From Paraburkholderia tuberum STM678 (GTDB lineage: Bacteria > Pseudomonadota > Gammaproteobacteria > Burkholderiales > Burkholderiaceae): DNA of 64,000 bases. Position numbers and translations under genes: made by a program. How positions within the stretch are numbered: position 1 is the stretch's first letter; each line of letters opens with the position of its first letter. Shown in pieces: positions 56,450 through 64,000 of this stretch. The stretch lies in NCBI RefSeq assembly GCF_902833905.1, contig NZ_CADFGP010000003.1, forward strand, positions 1 to 64,000, read 5' to 3'. The notes beneath the pieces were generated by a model, which ran no database searches, was not told the origin of the DNA, and saw nothing but the letters and a program-made list of their open reading frames with translations.

Positions 56450-57315
56450 CGTGCAGCGGCGGGCAGCCCCGGCGAAGACAACACGTCGCCTGGCTGCCTG
56501 CCACCGAAGGCGGCCGTGATTTCTCGCGCCGCGAGTATCGTGCTGTTGCCGAGTTCTTCCAGGCGCTGCATCGTTACACGCAGCGTCGAACCCACCACGC
56601 TAAGGGCAGCTACCGGCATCGACAATTCATCAAAAATGGGCGCGGCTACGCAGCGTACCCCGAGAGAGGTCTCTTCATTGTCTATCGCATAGCCCACGCG
56701 GCGTACTTCCTGCAATTCACTATGCAATGCCGTCGGGCGGGCAATTGATTGATTGGTGAGTCGTTGTAAACCACCGCGCTGGACGAACGAGGCAATTTCC
56801 GCGTCTGACATCGCAGCGAGAACGGCTTTGCCCATAGCAGTGCATGCCAACGGCGTCCGATTTCCGGGTCTGGACGACGCGTGCATCATTTCACGACTTT
56901 GCATTTGCAGCAGTAACAGCATGTCGTGTTCGTCGACACAGCCGAGCTGGACGGTTTCGCCACTGGCGTCGCGCAGGCGGCGCATGGCTGGCGTAGCGAG
57001 TTCGGTCAATTGGCGGCGCCCTCCGAACACAGCTCCGACCGAGAAACACTGCGCGCCGACAAACCATAACGCCCTGTCGCGTTGAAAGCAGACAAAGCGC
57101 CTCTGCTCCAGGGTGGTCAACAATCGGTGTACGGTCGATGCCGGCAGGCCGGTTCGTTCGGACAGGTCAATTAATCTGTAACCCTGATCATCTTCGGCGA
57201 GGATTTCAAGCAGCGAAAGCGCGCGCAGCAAGACCTGGACGGAGCTCTTATCCTCACGAACGATGCTATGTACGTTCGCCTCAATTTTACGTCGAGTCTG
57301 TGTTCCGCGTTGCAT
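56446..57315 (-). CDS. IclR-family transcriptional regulator
   Basis: 289 residues with AAAGGAGGTCTCAAGAA before the Met at 57315, which fixes the start; the longer frame is rejected. Helix-turn-helix DLSERTGLPASTVHRLLTTL, then the IclR effector domain with TPLACTAMGKAVLA and SLGVRCVAAPIFD. Converges on the porin with a 4-base overlap. Probably controls the ABC/hydantoinase/porin set; no operator was identified. Confidence 0.92.
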   Translation of the reverse strand: MQRGTQTRRKIEANVHSIVREDKSSVQVLLRALSLLEILAEDDQGYRLIDLSERTGLPASTVHRLLTTLEQRRFVCFQRDRALWFVGAQCFSVGAVFGGRRQLTELATPAMRRLRDASGETVQLGCVDEHDMLLLLQMQSREMMHASSRPGNRTPLACTAMGKAVLAAMSDAEIASFVQRGGLQRLTNQSIARPTALHSELQEVRRVGYAIDNEETSLGVRCVAAPIFDELSMPVAALSVVGSTLRVTMQRLEELGNSTILAAREITAAFGGRQPGDVLSSPGLPAAAR

Positions 57316-57689
57316 TTCTTGAGACCTCCTTTGCGCTGAAGGGAGCGCGTGCTCTCTCGCGATGATGTCCATATTCGGGTGCCTTCGAAGCGATTGCAAG
57401 TTATGTGCCAATGGTTTTGCCCGCCTTCAGACGGCCGGCGAGCGCCAGCCGTGACCGATCGCTCTTGATACCGCATGGCGATGATGCACAGTTTCGGCGC
57501 ACTTCACCATTTTCACTCGATGAGTGCACCGTAACAAGTCGCAACATGCTGCGCGCTGACCGGCCGTGTATCCGGCTCAACATCTTCTGGACCCGGAGCC
57601 TACGGTCCGACCGGTTCTCGTAATGCGGAGCGTCGCGGAGGTGGGGAATATACGCAGCGAGCCTCGCGGCGAGCGAGCTGCGGCTCGCT

Positions 57690-58060
57690 GTGGTGGGCCA
57701 CGCGGATGGTTTCGCCGAGCGGGCCAGCGCGTTGCTGCTGCTCGGCTGCATGCCAGGCGGCCCTGTGAAGACAATCGGTGCCGGCGAGGCTTACGACACC
57801 CGCGATTTCATGAACGATTGTCGGGATCGTAACGTGACGCCGCATATCGCGCGCAACGATGAGCGCTCTGATGGCAGTGCGATCGACGGCCGCACTTCAC
57901 GGCACGAACGCTTCCGGATCAGCCAGATCCTCCGCAGGCGTATCGAGGAGCATTTCGGCGAGGGGGCAAAACGGTCGGACGGACCCGGCGGACGGTTTAT
58001 CGCGAGATCCGAGGCGCCAACCAGCACTTCAAGCTGACGACGCTTGCGTGGAACCGGTAG
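57690..58060 (+). pseudogene. Remnant of an IS5/IS1182-type transposase
   Basis: The first frame reads AYDTRDFMNDCRDRNVTPHI, then DGSAIDGRTSRHERFRISQ and RRRIEEHFG. The family signature continues in another frame after about 57965 as GKTVGRTRRTVYREI with TAG at 58058. This matches the C-terminal end of DDE transposases of the IS5 superfamily. N-terminal half and ends are gone. Confidence 0.7.
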
Positions 58061-58144
58061 TCCGGCCGACGATCGTACGTCCGGGTTGGCTGACGTTCCA
58101 CGCCGGGTGCTCTATTTGCGAATCCATTCCGACCGTTCAGCGTA

Positions 58145-59092
58145 CTAGTCACTAGCCTTATTGAGCATCGCAATCGCCTCGGACGGCAGAGGAATCTGTG
58201 CGGCTGCCATCAGGTCGTTCAGTTGATTAAGCGAGGTGGCGCTGGCAATCGGTGCGGCAACGGTTGGCTGCGCGATCAACCAGGCCAGTGCGATCTGTGC
58301 GGGTGTCTTGCCCAGACCCTGTCCAACTTCGTCGAGTGCCGCGAGAATGCGCATGCCTCGCGGGTTCATGTAGGGCTTGACCGCATCGCTGCGCGCACTG
58401 TTGGCCAGGTCCCCGGCCGTGCGGTACTTACCCGTCAGGAAGCCGTTTGCCAATGAAAAGTACGAGAGCACGCCGATGTTGTACTTCTCGCAAACACCCC
58501 GAGCAGCACTTTCGAACTCGGCCCGGTCGTAAAGGTTATAGTGCGGCTGGAGCGTCTGATAGGCGGGTAGTCCTTTGCTGCTGCTGACCTGGAGACTTTC
58601 TTCGAGTCGGGTCGCGGTATAGTTCGAAGCACCGATGGCTCGCACCTTTCCTTGCTTGATCAGGCGATCGTAGGTGTCAAGGGTCTCCTCGAGCGGTGTC
58701 CCGGGATCGTCCTCATGCGACTGGTACAGATCGATATAGTCCGTGTTCAGCCGCCGCAATGACGCCTCAACGGCCTCGGTGATGTATTGCTTCGACAACC
58801 CCTTTTGGCCCGGTCCCATCTCCATGCCCACCTTGGTAGCAAGCACGATCTTGTCCCGCTTGCCGCTGCGGGCTAGCCATTTGCCCAGGATCGTCTCGGA
58901 CTCGCCGCCCTTTAGCCCTGGAATCCAGTTCGCATAGACGTCGGCTGTATCGATGAGATTGAAACCCGACGACGAGAAGGCGTCCAGAATGCTGAACGAG
59001 GTTGCTTCGTCGGCAGTCCACCCAAAAACATTTCCGCCCAAAGCAAATGGCGCGACGCTGATACCTGTATGACCTAACTTACGCTGATCCAA
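58145..59092 (-). CDS. Aldo/keto reductase
   Basis: 315 residues. Catalytic tetrad Asp48 and Tyr53 in LIDTADVYANW, Lys87 in LATKVGM and His126 in LYQSHEDD. The pattern fits the YajO/Tas-like NADPH reductases of broad aldehyde/ketone range. Stands alone between the IS remnant and the ISNCY element. Upstream 225 bp holds GTTCATATGCTTACGTGAAC, an imperfect inverted repeat. Confidence 0.9.
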   Translation of the reverse strand: MDQRKLGHTGISVAPFALGGNVFGWTADEATSFSILDAFSSSGFNLIDTADVYANWIPGLKGGESETILGKWLARSGKRDKIVLATKVGMEMGPGQKGLSKQYITEAVEASLRRLNTDYIDLYQSHEDDPGTPLEETLDTYDRLIKQGKVRAIGASNYTATRLEESLQVSSSKGLPAYQTLQPHYNLYDRAEFESAARGVCEKYNIGVLSYFSLANGFLTGKYRTAGDLANSARSDAVKPYMNPRGMRILAALDEVGQGLGKTPAQIALAWLIAQPTVAAPIASATSLNQLNDLMAAAQIPLPSEAIAMLNKASD

Positions 59093-59318
59093 TTTCGCTT
59101 TCCTCTTGATTGCTTAGCATGATGTTGGCGTGCGCTGTACGCACCCGCGATGGCCGGCAAGTACCGGCCGCAAGGCCGGTTAGCAACGGAGCTTCGCGGC
59201 TGGCAACAAAGGTAACGCGTCAATAACGCCGCTCCGGCGGCTTTTCACACAGTGGATTTTGGGGCGCAACTTCTTATAGTTCATATGCTTACGTGAACTT
59301 TTAAATGAAATTGCTGTT

Positions 59319-59361
59319 GTCGAGGCTTTTTTGAAATGTCGGGGTCTGGGCTAATTAGAGT
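59319..59361 (+). repeat. Left terminal inverted repeat of the ISNCY-like element
   Basis: 43-bp end, identical in reverse complement to 60990-61032. Just inside it, ATGTCCGATT occurs twice (near 59368-59403), probably part of transposase binding. Confidence 0.9.
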
Positions 59362-59452
59362 TTTTAGTAATGTCCGATTCAGGCTCATTAGAAATGTCCG
59401 ATTTCCGCCCTGAGGCGCACGCTGTCGCGATGCGTTGACCCAGGGGGCAATC

Positions 59453-60888
59453 ATGAATGGGCGTGGCCTGATCACGGCAACCATGCGCGAACTGGAACGA
59501 GTCAAGGTCATCGAGGCGGTCATTGAAGGCCGCCTGCGCTGCTTTCAGGCAGCCGAGCGGCTGGACCTCTGTGAGCGCCAGATCAGCCGGCTGTGCCGGC
59601 GTTATGAGGCCGATGGTCCAGCCGGGCTGGTGTCGGGCAAGCGTGGCAAGCCGAGCAACCGTGAGTTGCCCATCGATCTGCGTGCACGGGCCATGGCACT
59701 CGTGCGTGAGCGCTACGCCGATTTCGGACCGACACTCGCGTGCGAGAAGCTGGCCGAATCTCATGGCCTGGTGCTGGCAAAGGAAACCGTGCGGCGCTGG
59801 ATGCGCGATGCCGGGCTGTGGGTGCCGCGCCGGCAACGGCCACCGAAGATCCACCAGCCGCGGGCCCGGCGCGCGTGCCTCGGCGAACTGGTGCAGATCG
59901 ACGGCAGCGACCACCGGTGGTTCGAGGACCGGGCGCCAGCCTGCACACGCTGGTGTATGTCGACGACGCCACCAGCCGGCTGATGGCGCTGCATTTCACG
60001 GCCACGGAATCGACGTTCAGCTACTGCGAGGCGACGCGGGCGTATCTGGAGCGCTACGGCAAGCCGGTGGCGTTCTACAGCGATCGGGCCAGCGTATTCC
60101 GGCCCACGTACAGCCGCACCGGCGCGCGGGGCGTCACGCAGTTTGGCCGGGCGATGTACGAGCTCAATATCGACACCTTCTGCGCGAACTCGAGCCCCGC
60201 CAAGGGGCGCGTGGAGCGCGCCCACCTGACGCTGCAGGACCGGCTGGTCAAGGAGCTGCGGCTGCGCGGCATCCAGACCATGGAAGCGGCAAATGCCTGG
60301 GCGCCCGCCTTCACGGCCGCCTACAACGCGCGCTTTGCGAAGCCGCCGCGGAGCACGTTCGACGCGCACCGGCCGCTGCGTGACGATGAGGATCTCGACG
60401 CGATCCTGACCTGGCGGGTGATGCGCAAGGTGTCGGAATCGCTGACGGTGCTGAATGACCTCATGATCTGGCTGCTGGAGGACACACCGGCTACGCGCCG
60501 GCTGATCGGCCACTACATCGATGTATGGGAGTACCCGGACGGTCGCATCGAACTGCGTGCCGGTGGCGTGGCGCTGCCCTGTGTGCCATACGACAAGCTC
60601 GCGGAGATCGACCAGGGGGCGGTCGTTGAGCACAAGCGGCTGGGTCATGCGCTGCAGGTCGCGCAGGCGCTGCAGGCCCAACGCGATAACCGTCGTGTAT
60701 CGGGCTCGCCGTCACGCACGAATCGCGGTGCAGCGGTACGCAAACCGGCAGCCTCGCCCGGCACGAAGAAGCCGCGCGCATTCACGCAGACCGATCTGAA
60801 TGAAACGATCCTGCAGCTCGTCACGCAATACACAAAACAGCCAAAGGCAGCATCAAAAGCAGGCCGTCGGTCTGCAAGGGCACACTGA
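59453..60888 (+). pseudogene. ISNCY-like transposase, disrupted by a one-base deletion
   Basis: The first frame begins MNGRGLITATMRELERVKVI and reaches the first catalytic Asp in IDGSDHRWFEDR, then diverges. The next frame continues LHTLVYVDDATSRLMALH, with Asp in YSDRASVFR and Glu in KGRVERAHLTLQDRL, to a stop at 60888. The reading suggests a missing G near 59930 in GACCGGGCGCC. The total of 1436 bp is one base short of 479 codons. Without frameshifting the protein would be inactive. Confidence 0.8.
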
Positions 60889-60989
60889 ACGGACTGACAC
60901 GCCCTGCCCATTCATAAGCAGTCCTTCAACACCGGATGAGTTGAAACCCGTGAAAGACAGACTCCACACCAACCCCTGAGATCAGACAT

Positions 60990-61032
60990 CTCTAATTAGC
61001 CCAGACCCCGACATTTCAAAAAAGCCTCGACA
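60990..61032 (-). repeat. Right terminal inverted repeat of the ISNCY-like element
   Basis: Exact reverse complement of 59319-59361. Confidence 0.9.
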
Positions 61033-61210
61033 TATAAGTAGTCCTACCTATAACGCCGATGCTCGAGTGTTCAAACGACGTTAGCGCTTCGCCTTGCGGG
61101 CATATGAACGTGGTGAGCGTGGCTTCGCGCCGCTAGAGATCACCGCTCACACCCGAGGATGTCGTCGCTTGAACTCATACGGCCCACAAACTAGTGCAGC
61201 GGCGGGAGAG

Positions 61211-61669
61211 TTACTCCTCCACGACGATAGGCGAGCTTTCCGTTCCTGCGAGAAAATCCCTGAGTTGCTCTTCCGAGTGAAGTACCGCATGCAGTGGTGC
61301 GCGGGCAAGTTGCGCGTCATACAGAGCTATCAGTTCTTCAAAGTCGCCGATGACGTCCGGCGTCAGACGCCACTCGCCCGTCTTACGCGCGCGCGCCAGC
61401 GTCACCTCCACAGCACACTCGGCGACCTTGAAGTGCTCGGCGGGATGCCTTCCGTAGCCCGCACGTTGCAAAAAATAAGCGAGATAGACGGCGCGCATCA
61501 GTTCGTTGATCAGGTGACTATTGGCCTGGCACTCACGACAAGCGGCCAGCGCCAGATGCAGCCTCAGGGACTGTTCGCTAGCGGACGCACGATCCATCGG
61601 TAATAACAGCGCCTTTGTCAACGGCCGGCGTCGCTGACCGGTCCGAGTCCGGTTTCGTTTGACAGACAT
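61211..61669 (-). CDS. Hypothetical protein
   Basis: 152 residues. Basic N-terminus, then helical segments SLRLHLALAACRECQANSHLINEL and RAVYLAYFLQRAGYG, an acidic C-terminus. It resembles a small uncharacterised family found near mobile DNA in Burkholderiaceae, sometimes labelled Fis-like, but no DNA-binding motif is visible here. Real-looking composition, no ribosome site checked beyond the ATG. Confidence 0.6.
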   Translation of the reverse strand: MSVKRNRTRTGQRRRPLTKALLLPMDRASASEQSLRLHLALAACRECQANSHLINELMRAVYLAYFLQRAGYGRHPAEHFKVAECAVEVTLARARKTGEWRLTPDVIGDFEELIALYDAQLARAPLHAVLHSEEQLRDFLAGTESSPIVVEE

Positions 61670-62053
61670 CTACTGGAAATAGGGGTGTGGGAAGATAGCC
61701 CGATTATAGCGAGCCTGTTTGCCAGATCAGTTTCGGTGCCTACACCACCGACTTATGCGTCCAGGTATTGGAAAGGCGGTGTATCCGCGACAGGTTGTGA
61801 AAAAAGCCGTGCTCCTGGAGGTCAACAGGTCGGCAGCAGCTCAATTAATCCTGACTTCTCGCAAATCATCCCGCACTTCCGCAGACCGCCATGAATCTGT
61901 CACTGTTGCGACAAGAAATCCGTTACGGGCCACGCCTCTTGCCCCATGGGCAACCGCCCCGGCCGTGTCATCGAAGAGGTGCCGGTCGGCCAGAAGAATA
62001 CCATCAGAAGGAACAAGCCGATGGACCGCTTCGGGTGCAGCCGATCGCTGCTT
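61670..62053. other. Gap between hypothetical gene and IS30 element
   Basis: No gene recognised in 380 bp. Frames present do not look like proteins. No strong hairpin noted. Confidence 0.3.
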
Positions 62054-63134
62054 AGTCTCTAGTTCCAAGTGCAACACCTTGAATGAGGTAGGGTGTTGCG
62101 ATGAAGAAGAACTACAAGCATTTGAGTGCGGAAGAACGCGCGGCGATCATGATCGAACATCAAAAGGGCGGCAGCATAAGAACTATTGCGGGGCTGCTGG
62201 GGCGCAGCGCTTCGACGGTGTCGCGCGAACTGGCGCGTAATTGCAGCGTGGACGCGCCGCGCTACTGTGCGACGCAGGCGGCCTCGGCCTATCGGCTGCG
62301 TCGTCGGCGCTGCGTACGGCCGCGCAAGTTGATCGAAGGCAGCGCGCTTTATCGGCATGTGCATGATCACCTGGTCTACTGGCGCTGGTCGCCGCAGCAA
62401 ATCGCTGCCAAACTGCGGGCCATGTATCCAGACGACCCAAGTCAGCACGTCAGCCACGAGACGGTCTATGCTGCCATTTACACCTATGCACGTGGCTCGC
62501 TGAAACCAGCCATGATCGCAGCCTTGCGCCAAGAAAAACCGGCGCGCGGAAATCGGCGCACGACGCTTGCTGGCGGCAGCTATGTTCCCGAGGATTTGCG
62601 CATCCAATATCGCCCCGAGCAGATCGAGCAACGGCTGTTGCCGGGGCACTGGGAGGGCGACTTCATCAAGGGTGCGTTTAATCGTTCCGCCGTGGGCACG
62701 CTGGTCGAACGCAAGACGCGCTTCGTGATTCTGTGCCGCATGGATGGCTGTACGGCCAAGAATGCGCTGGAAGGCTTCTCGCGGCAAATGAAGAAGTTGC
62801 CGGCCTTTCTTCGCGAGAGCCTGACCTACGATCGGGGAACGGAAATGGCCTGCCATGTCGAGCTCTCCAGGCGGCTCAATATCGATATCTGGTTTGCTGA
62901 TCCGCATGCGCCCTGGCAGCGCGGCAGCAATGAGAACACCAACGGCTTGCTGCGTCAGTTTCTGCCAAAGGGCACAGACCTTTCGACGCTCTCGCAGACC
63001 CAACTCAATGACATCGCCAAATTGCTTAACGGGCGGCCTCGCCAGACGCTCGGCTGGGACTCCCCCGAGGAAGCAATGGCTAAAGAGTTAGAGAAGGCTG
63101 GATTAGCTAATCGTTGCACTTGACTCTTGAGACT
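62054..63134 (+). mobile_element. IS30-family insertion sequence
   Basis: About 1081 bp with imperfect ends: AGTCTCTAGTTCCAAGTGCAAC at 62054 (22 bases, 18 match) and its complement at 63113-63134. One intact transposase is enclosed. Termini are inferred from the pairing; the exact ends could be a few bases off. Confidence 0.8.
62101..63123 (+). CDS. IS30-family transposase
   Basis: 340 residues. MKKNYKHLSAEERAAIMIEH with the IS30 helix-turn-helix RTIAGLLGRSASTVSRELAR, DDE residues in HWEGDFIKG, TYDRGTEMACH and NENTNGLLRQFLPKG. Full length, likely active. Confidence 0.95.
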   Translation: MKKNYKHLSAEERAAIMIEHQKGGSIRTIAGLLGRSASTVSRELARNCSVDAPRYCATQAASAYRLRRRRCVRPRKLIEGSALYRHVHDHLVYWRWSPQQIAAKLRAMYPDDPSQHVSHETVYAAIYTYARGSLKPAMIAALRQEKPARGNRRTTLAGGSYVPEDLRIQYRPEQIEQRLLPGHWEGDFIKGAFNRSAVGTLVERKTRFVILCRMDGCTAKNALEGFSRQMKKLPAFLRESLTYDRGTEMACHVELSRRLNIDIWFADPHAPWQRGSNENTNGLLRQFLPKGTDLSTLSQTQLNDIAKLLNGRPRQTLGWDSPEEAMAKELEKAGLANRCT

Positions 63135-63175
63135 GCCCTGTCAGGCAGAGGTCGGCCAAGAGCGTCTGTCGGCAT

Positions 63176-63481
63176 TTACGCTCCGAAGTAGTCGAGTTCG
63201 GGCGTCACGCGCTGAAGATCTGCGACCGAGCGCGTTATGCGCTCGCCTGTTGCAGATGATGCTCCATATCGTTGCACGCTCCTTAGAATTCGGCGTTTGT
63301 TCAACTCGAACGCGAGTCGCACCTGCTGTACAGTCTCATTGCGAGGGCCAAGCTCTTCGCAAACGACTTCAGATGGCAGCGCGAAGGCGCGGTATCCCCA
63401 GCCGAACCCATAGGCGGAAAACCACACCGCCGAGTCTGCGTAAAAAATGGGGGCGGCAATGACAGTACGTTGCTGATCCAT
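63176..63481 (-). CDS. DUF1488-like small protein
   Basis: 101 residues from MDQQRTVIAAPIFYADSAVWF, with ALPSEVVCEELG, the helix VRLAFELNKRRILRSVQRYG and a polar tail. The layout (short beta start, helix, RRYG) fits the DUF1488 family of unknown function, common in Burkholderia. The start is chosen because the preceding residues in the longer frame look non-coding. Confidence 0.55.
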   Translation of the reverse strand: MDQQRTVIAAPIFYADSAVWFSAYGFGWGYRAFALPSEVVCEELGPRNETVQQVRLAFELNKRRILRSVQRYGASSATGERITRSVADLQRVTPELDYFGA

Positions 63482-64000
63482 CGCATTCACCTGCGTCGAC
63501 GATAGGTTGACATCAAAGTGTTGCACAGCGACCTTACAAACGCGGGGTTCTGTCGACACGACGTTACCACTCCGCCGAGATGATTGCCTTGTAGCAGAGG
63601 TGTGATTTTGCGAATCGGGACTGACTCGAACGGGTCGCGTCCTTCGCATCCCCAACAGGCAGGACCAGCATTATTTACGAACTCCAACAGCACCGGCTCG
63701 AGGGGCTGGGTTGGCAGCTCGATGCGGATTGCAGTCCCGGGGAGGCCCGGCTGGGCGGAAAACTGGAGGAGTTCAGCAACCGCTCGCCATGTGCCCGACG
63801 CGCCTGGCAGCATGCGGCCAAGACCCAGTCACTCGCGGCATCGCGCCGAACGGCCGTTTGTCCGCCTCCTACGAACGATCCGTGCTACCCCACTCTGGCA
63901 CTGCCAGCGTACGTGCGGATATTCCCAGCATGCTCTCGCACTCGTCGCGCGAGACGGGCACAGCGGCAAAATCGTCGAAAGAATGGCTCGCCACTGGGAC
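63482..64000. other. Window end, nothing recognised
   Basis: 520 bp with several short frames on both strands, none recognisable. A gene crossing the right edge cannot be excluded. Confidence 0.25.

Larger units (their letters stand above)
59319..61032 (+). mobile_element. ISNCY-like insertion sequence with perfect 43-bp ends
   Basis: 1714 bp bounded by identical inverted ends of 43 bp (59319-59361 and 60990-61032), each beginning TGTCGAGGCTTTTTTGAAAT. One transposase inside is interrupted by a frameshift. No target duplication is evident next to the ends. The family is given from the transposase type (about 480 residues, HTH then DDE); IS481 is the alternative. Confidence 0.85.

Overview
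The window reads like a gene-dense, high-GC accessory region of a Burkholderiaceae genome (Paraburkholderia or Caballeronia type, probably a second chromosome or megaplasmid). The evidence is indirect: a Burkholderia-style porin, many LysR regulators each beside a small catabolic operon, MmgE/PrpD, SMP-30 and Otn-type sugar-acid genes, and no rRNA, tRNA or housekeeping genes apart from a small HU-like protein. The genus is an inference.

Region 1 (1-22 kb) is a large sugar-acid/hydroxy-acid catabolic block. After remnants of an alcohol and an aldehyde dehydrogenase come a plus-strand operon (MmgE/PrpD, bicupin, Asp/Glu racemase-family protein, HpcH/HpaI aldolase, D-2-hydroxyacid dehydrogenase), a LysR regulator, an aldehyde dehydrogenase, the tetronate genes otnI-otnC-otnK, two overlapping beta-hydroxyacid dehydrogenases, a second aldehyde dehydrogenase, a zinc alcohol dehydrogenase, an SDR, an SMP-30 lactonase and an ABM monooxygenase-like protein. 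Region 2 (22-36.8 kb) holds a GMC oxidoreductase, a third aldehyde dehydrogenase, a ribose-type ABC importer with two tandem substrate-binding proteins, an MFS symporter, an amidohydrolase, and a LysR divergent from a second MmgE/PrpD-SDR pair.

The main observation is a 17-bp partly palindromic box (consensus GGTWAGCNNNRCTTACC, with the T-N11-A signature of LysR operators). It occurs at five intergenic places (1067, 7841, 15423, 21225, 21970): in front of the MmgE operon, the LysR gene, the beta-hydroxyacid dehydrogenase pair, the SMP-30 lactonase and the GMC-ALDH-ABC operon. It ties scattered operons into one putative regulon, with the LysR at 6819-7748 as the likely regulator. The genes suggest import of a polyol or sugar-like compound, oxidation to a lactone/acid, lactone opening, then dehydrogenation and retro-aldol cleavage. 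The substrate cannot be read from sequence.

Region 3 (37-41 kb) is a decaying locus: MFS exporter, a frameshifted tautomerase, a two-repeat carboxymuconolactone-decarboxylase-like lipoprotein, an exported cupin with an in-frame stop, an intact cupin, and a divergent LysR. Region 4 (41.9-47.2 kb) has an HU protein, an IS6-family element, and a LysR divergent from a SnoaL-like protein, an enolase-superfamily dehydratase and an MFS permease. Region 5 (47.9-57.3 kb) is a NitT/TauT-type ABC importer with RidA, a hydantoinase/dihydropyrimidinase, a fumarylacetoacetase-family enzyme, a porin and an IclR regulator, which looks like uptake and ring-opening of a small cyclic amide. Region 6 (57.6-64 kb) is rich in mobile DNA: an IS5-superfamily transposase remnant, an aldo/keto reductase, an ISNCY-like element with perfect 43-bp ends but a frameshifted transposase, an IS30 element, and small hypothetical genes.
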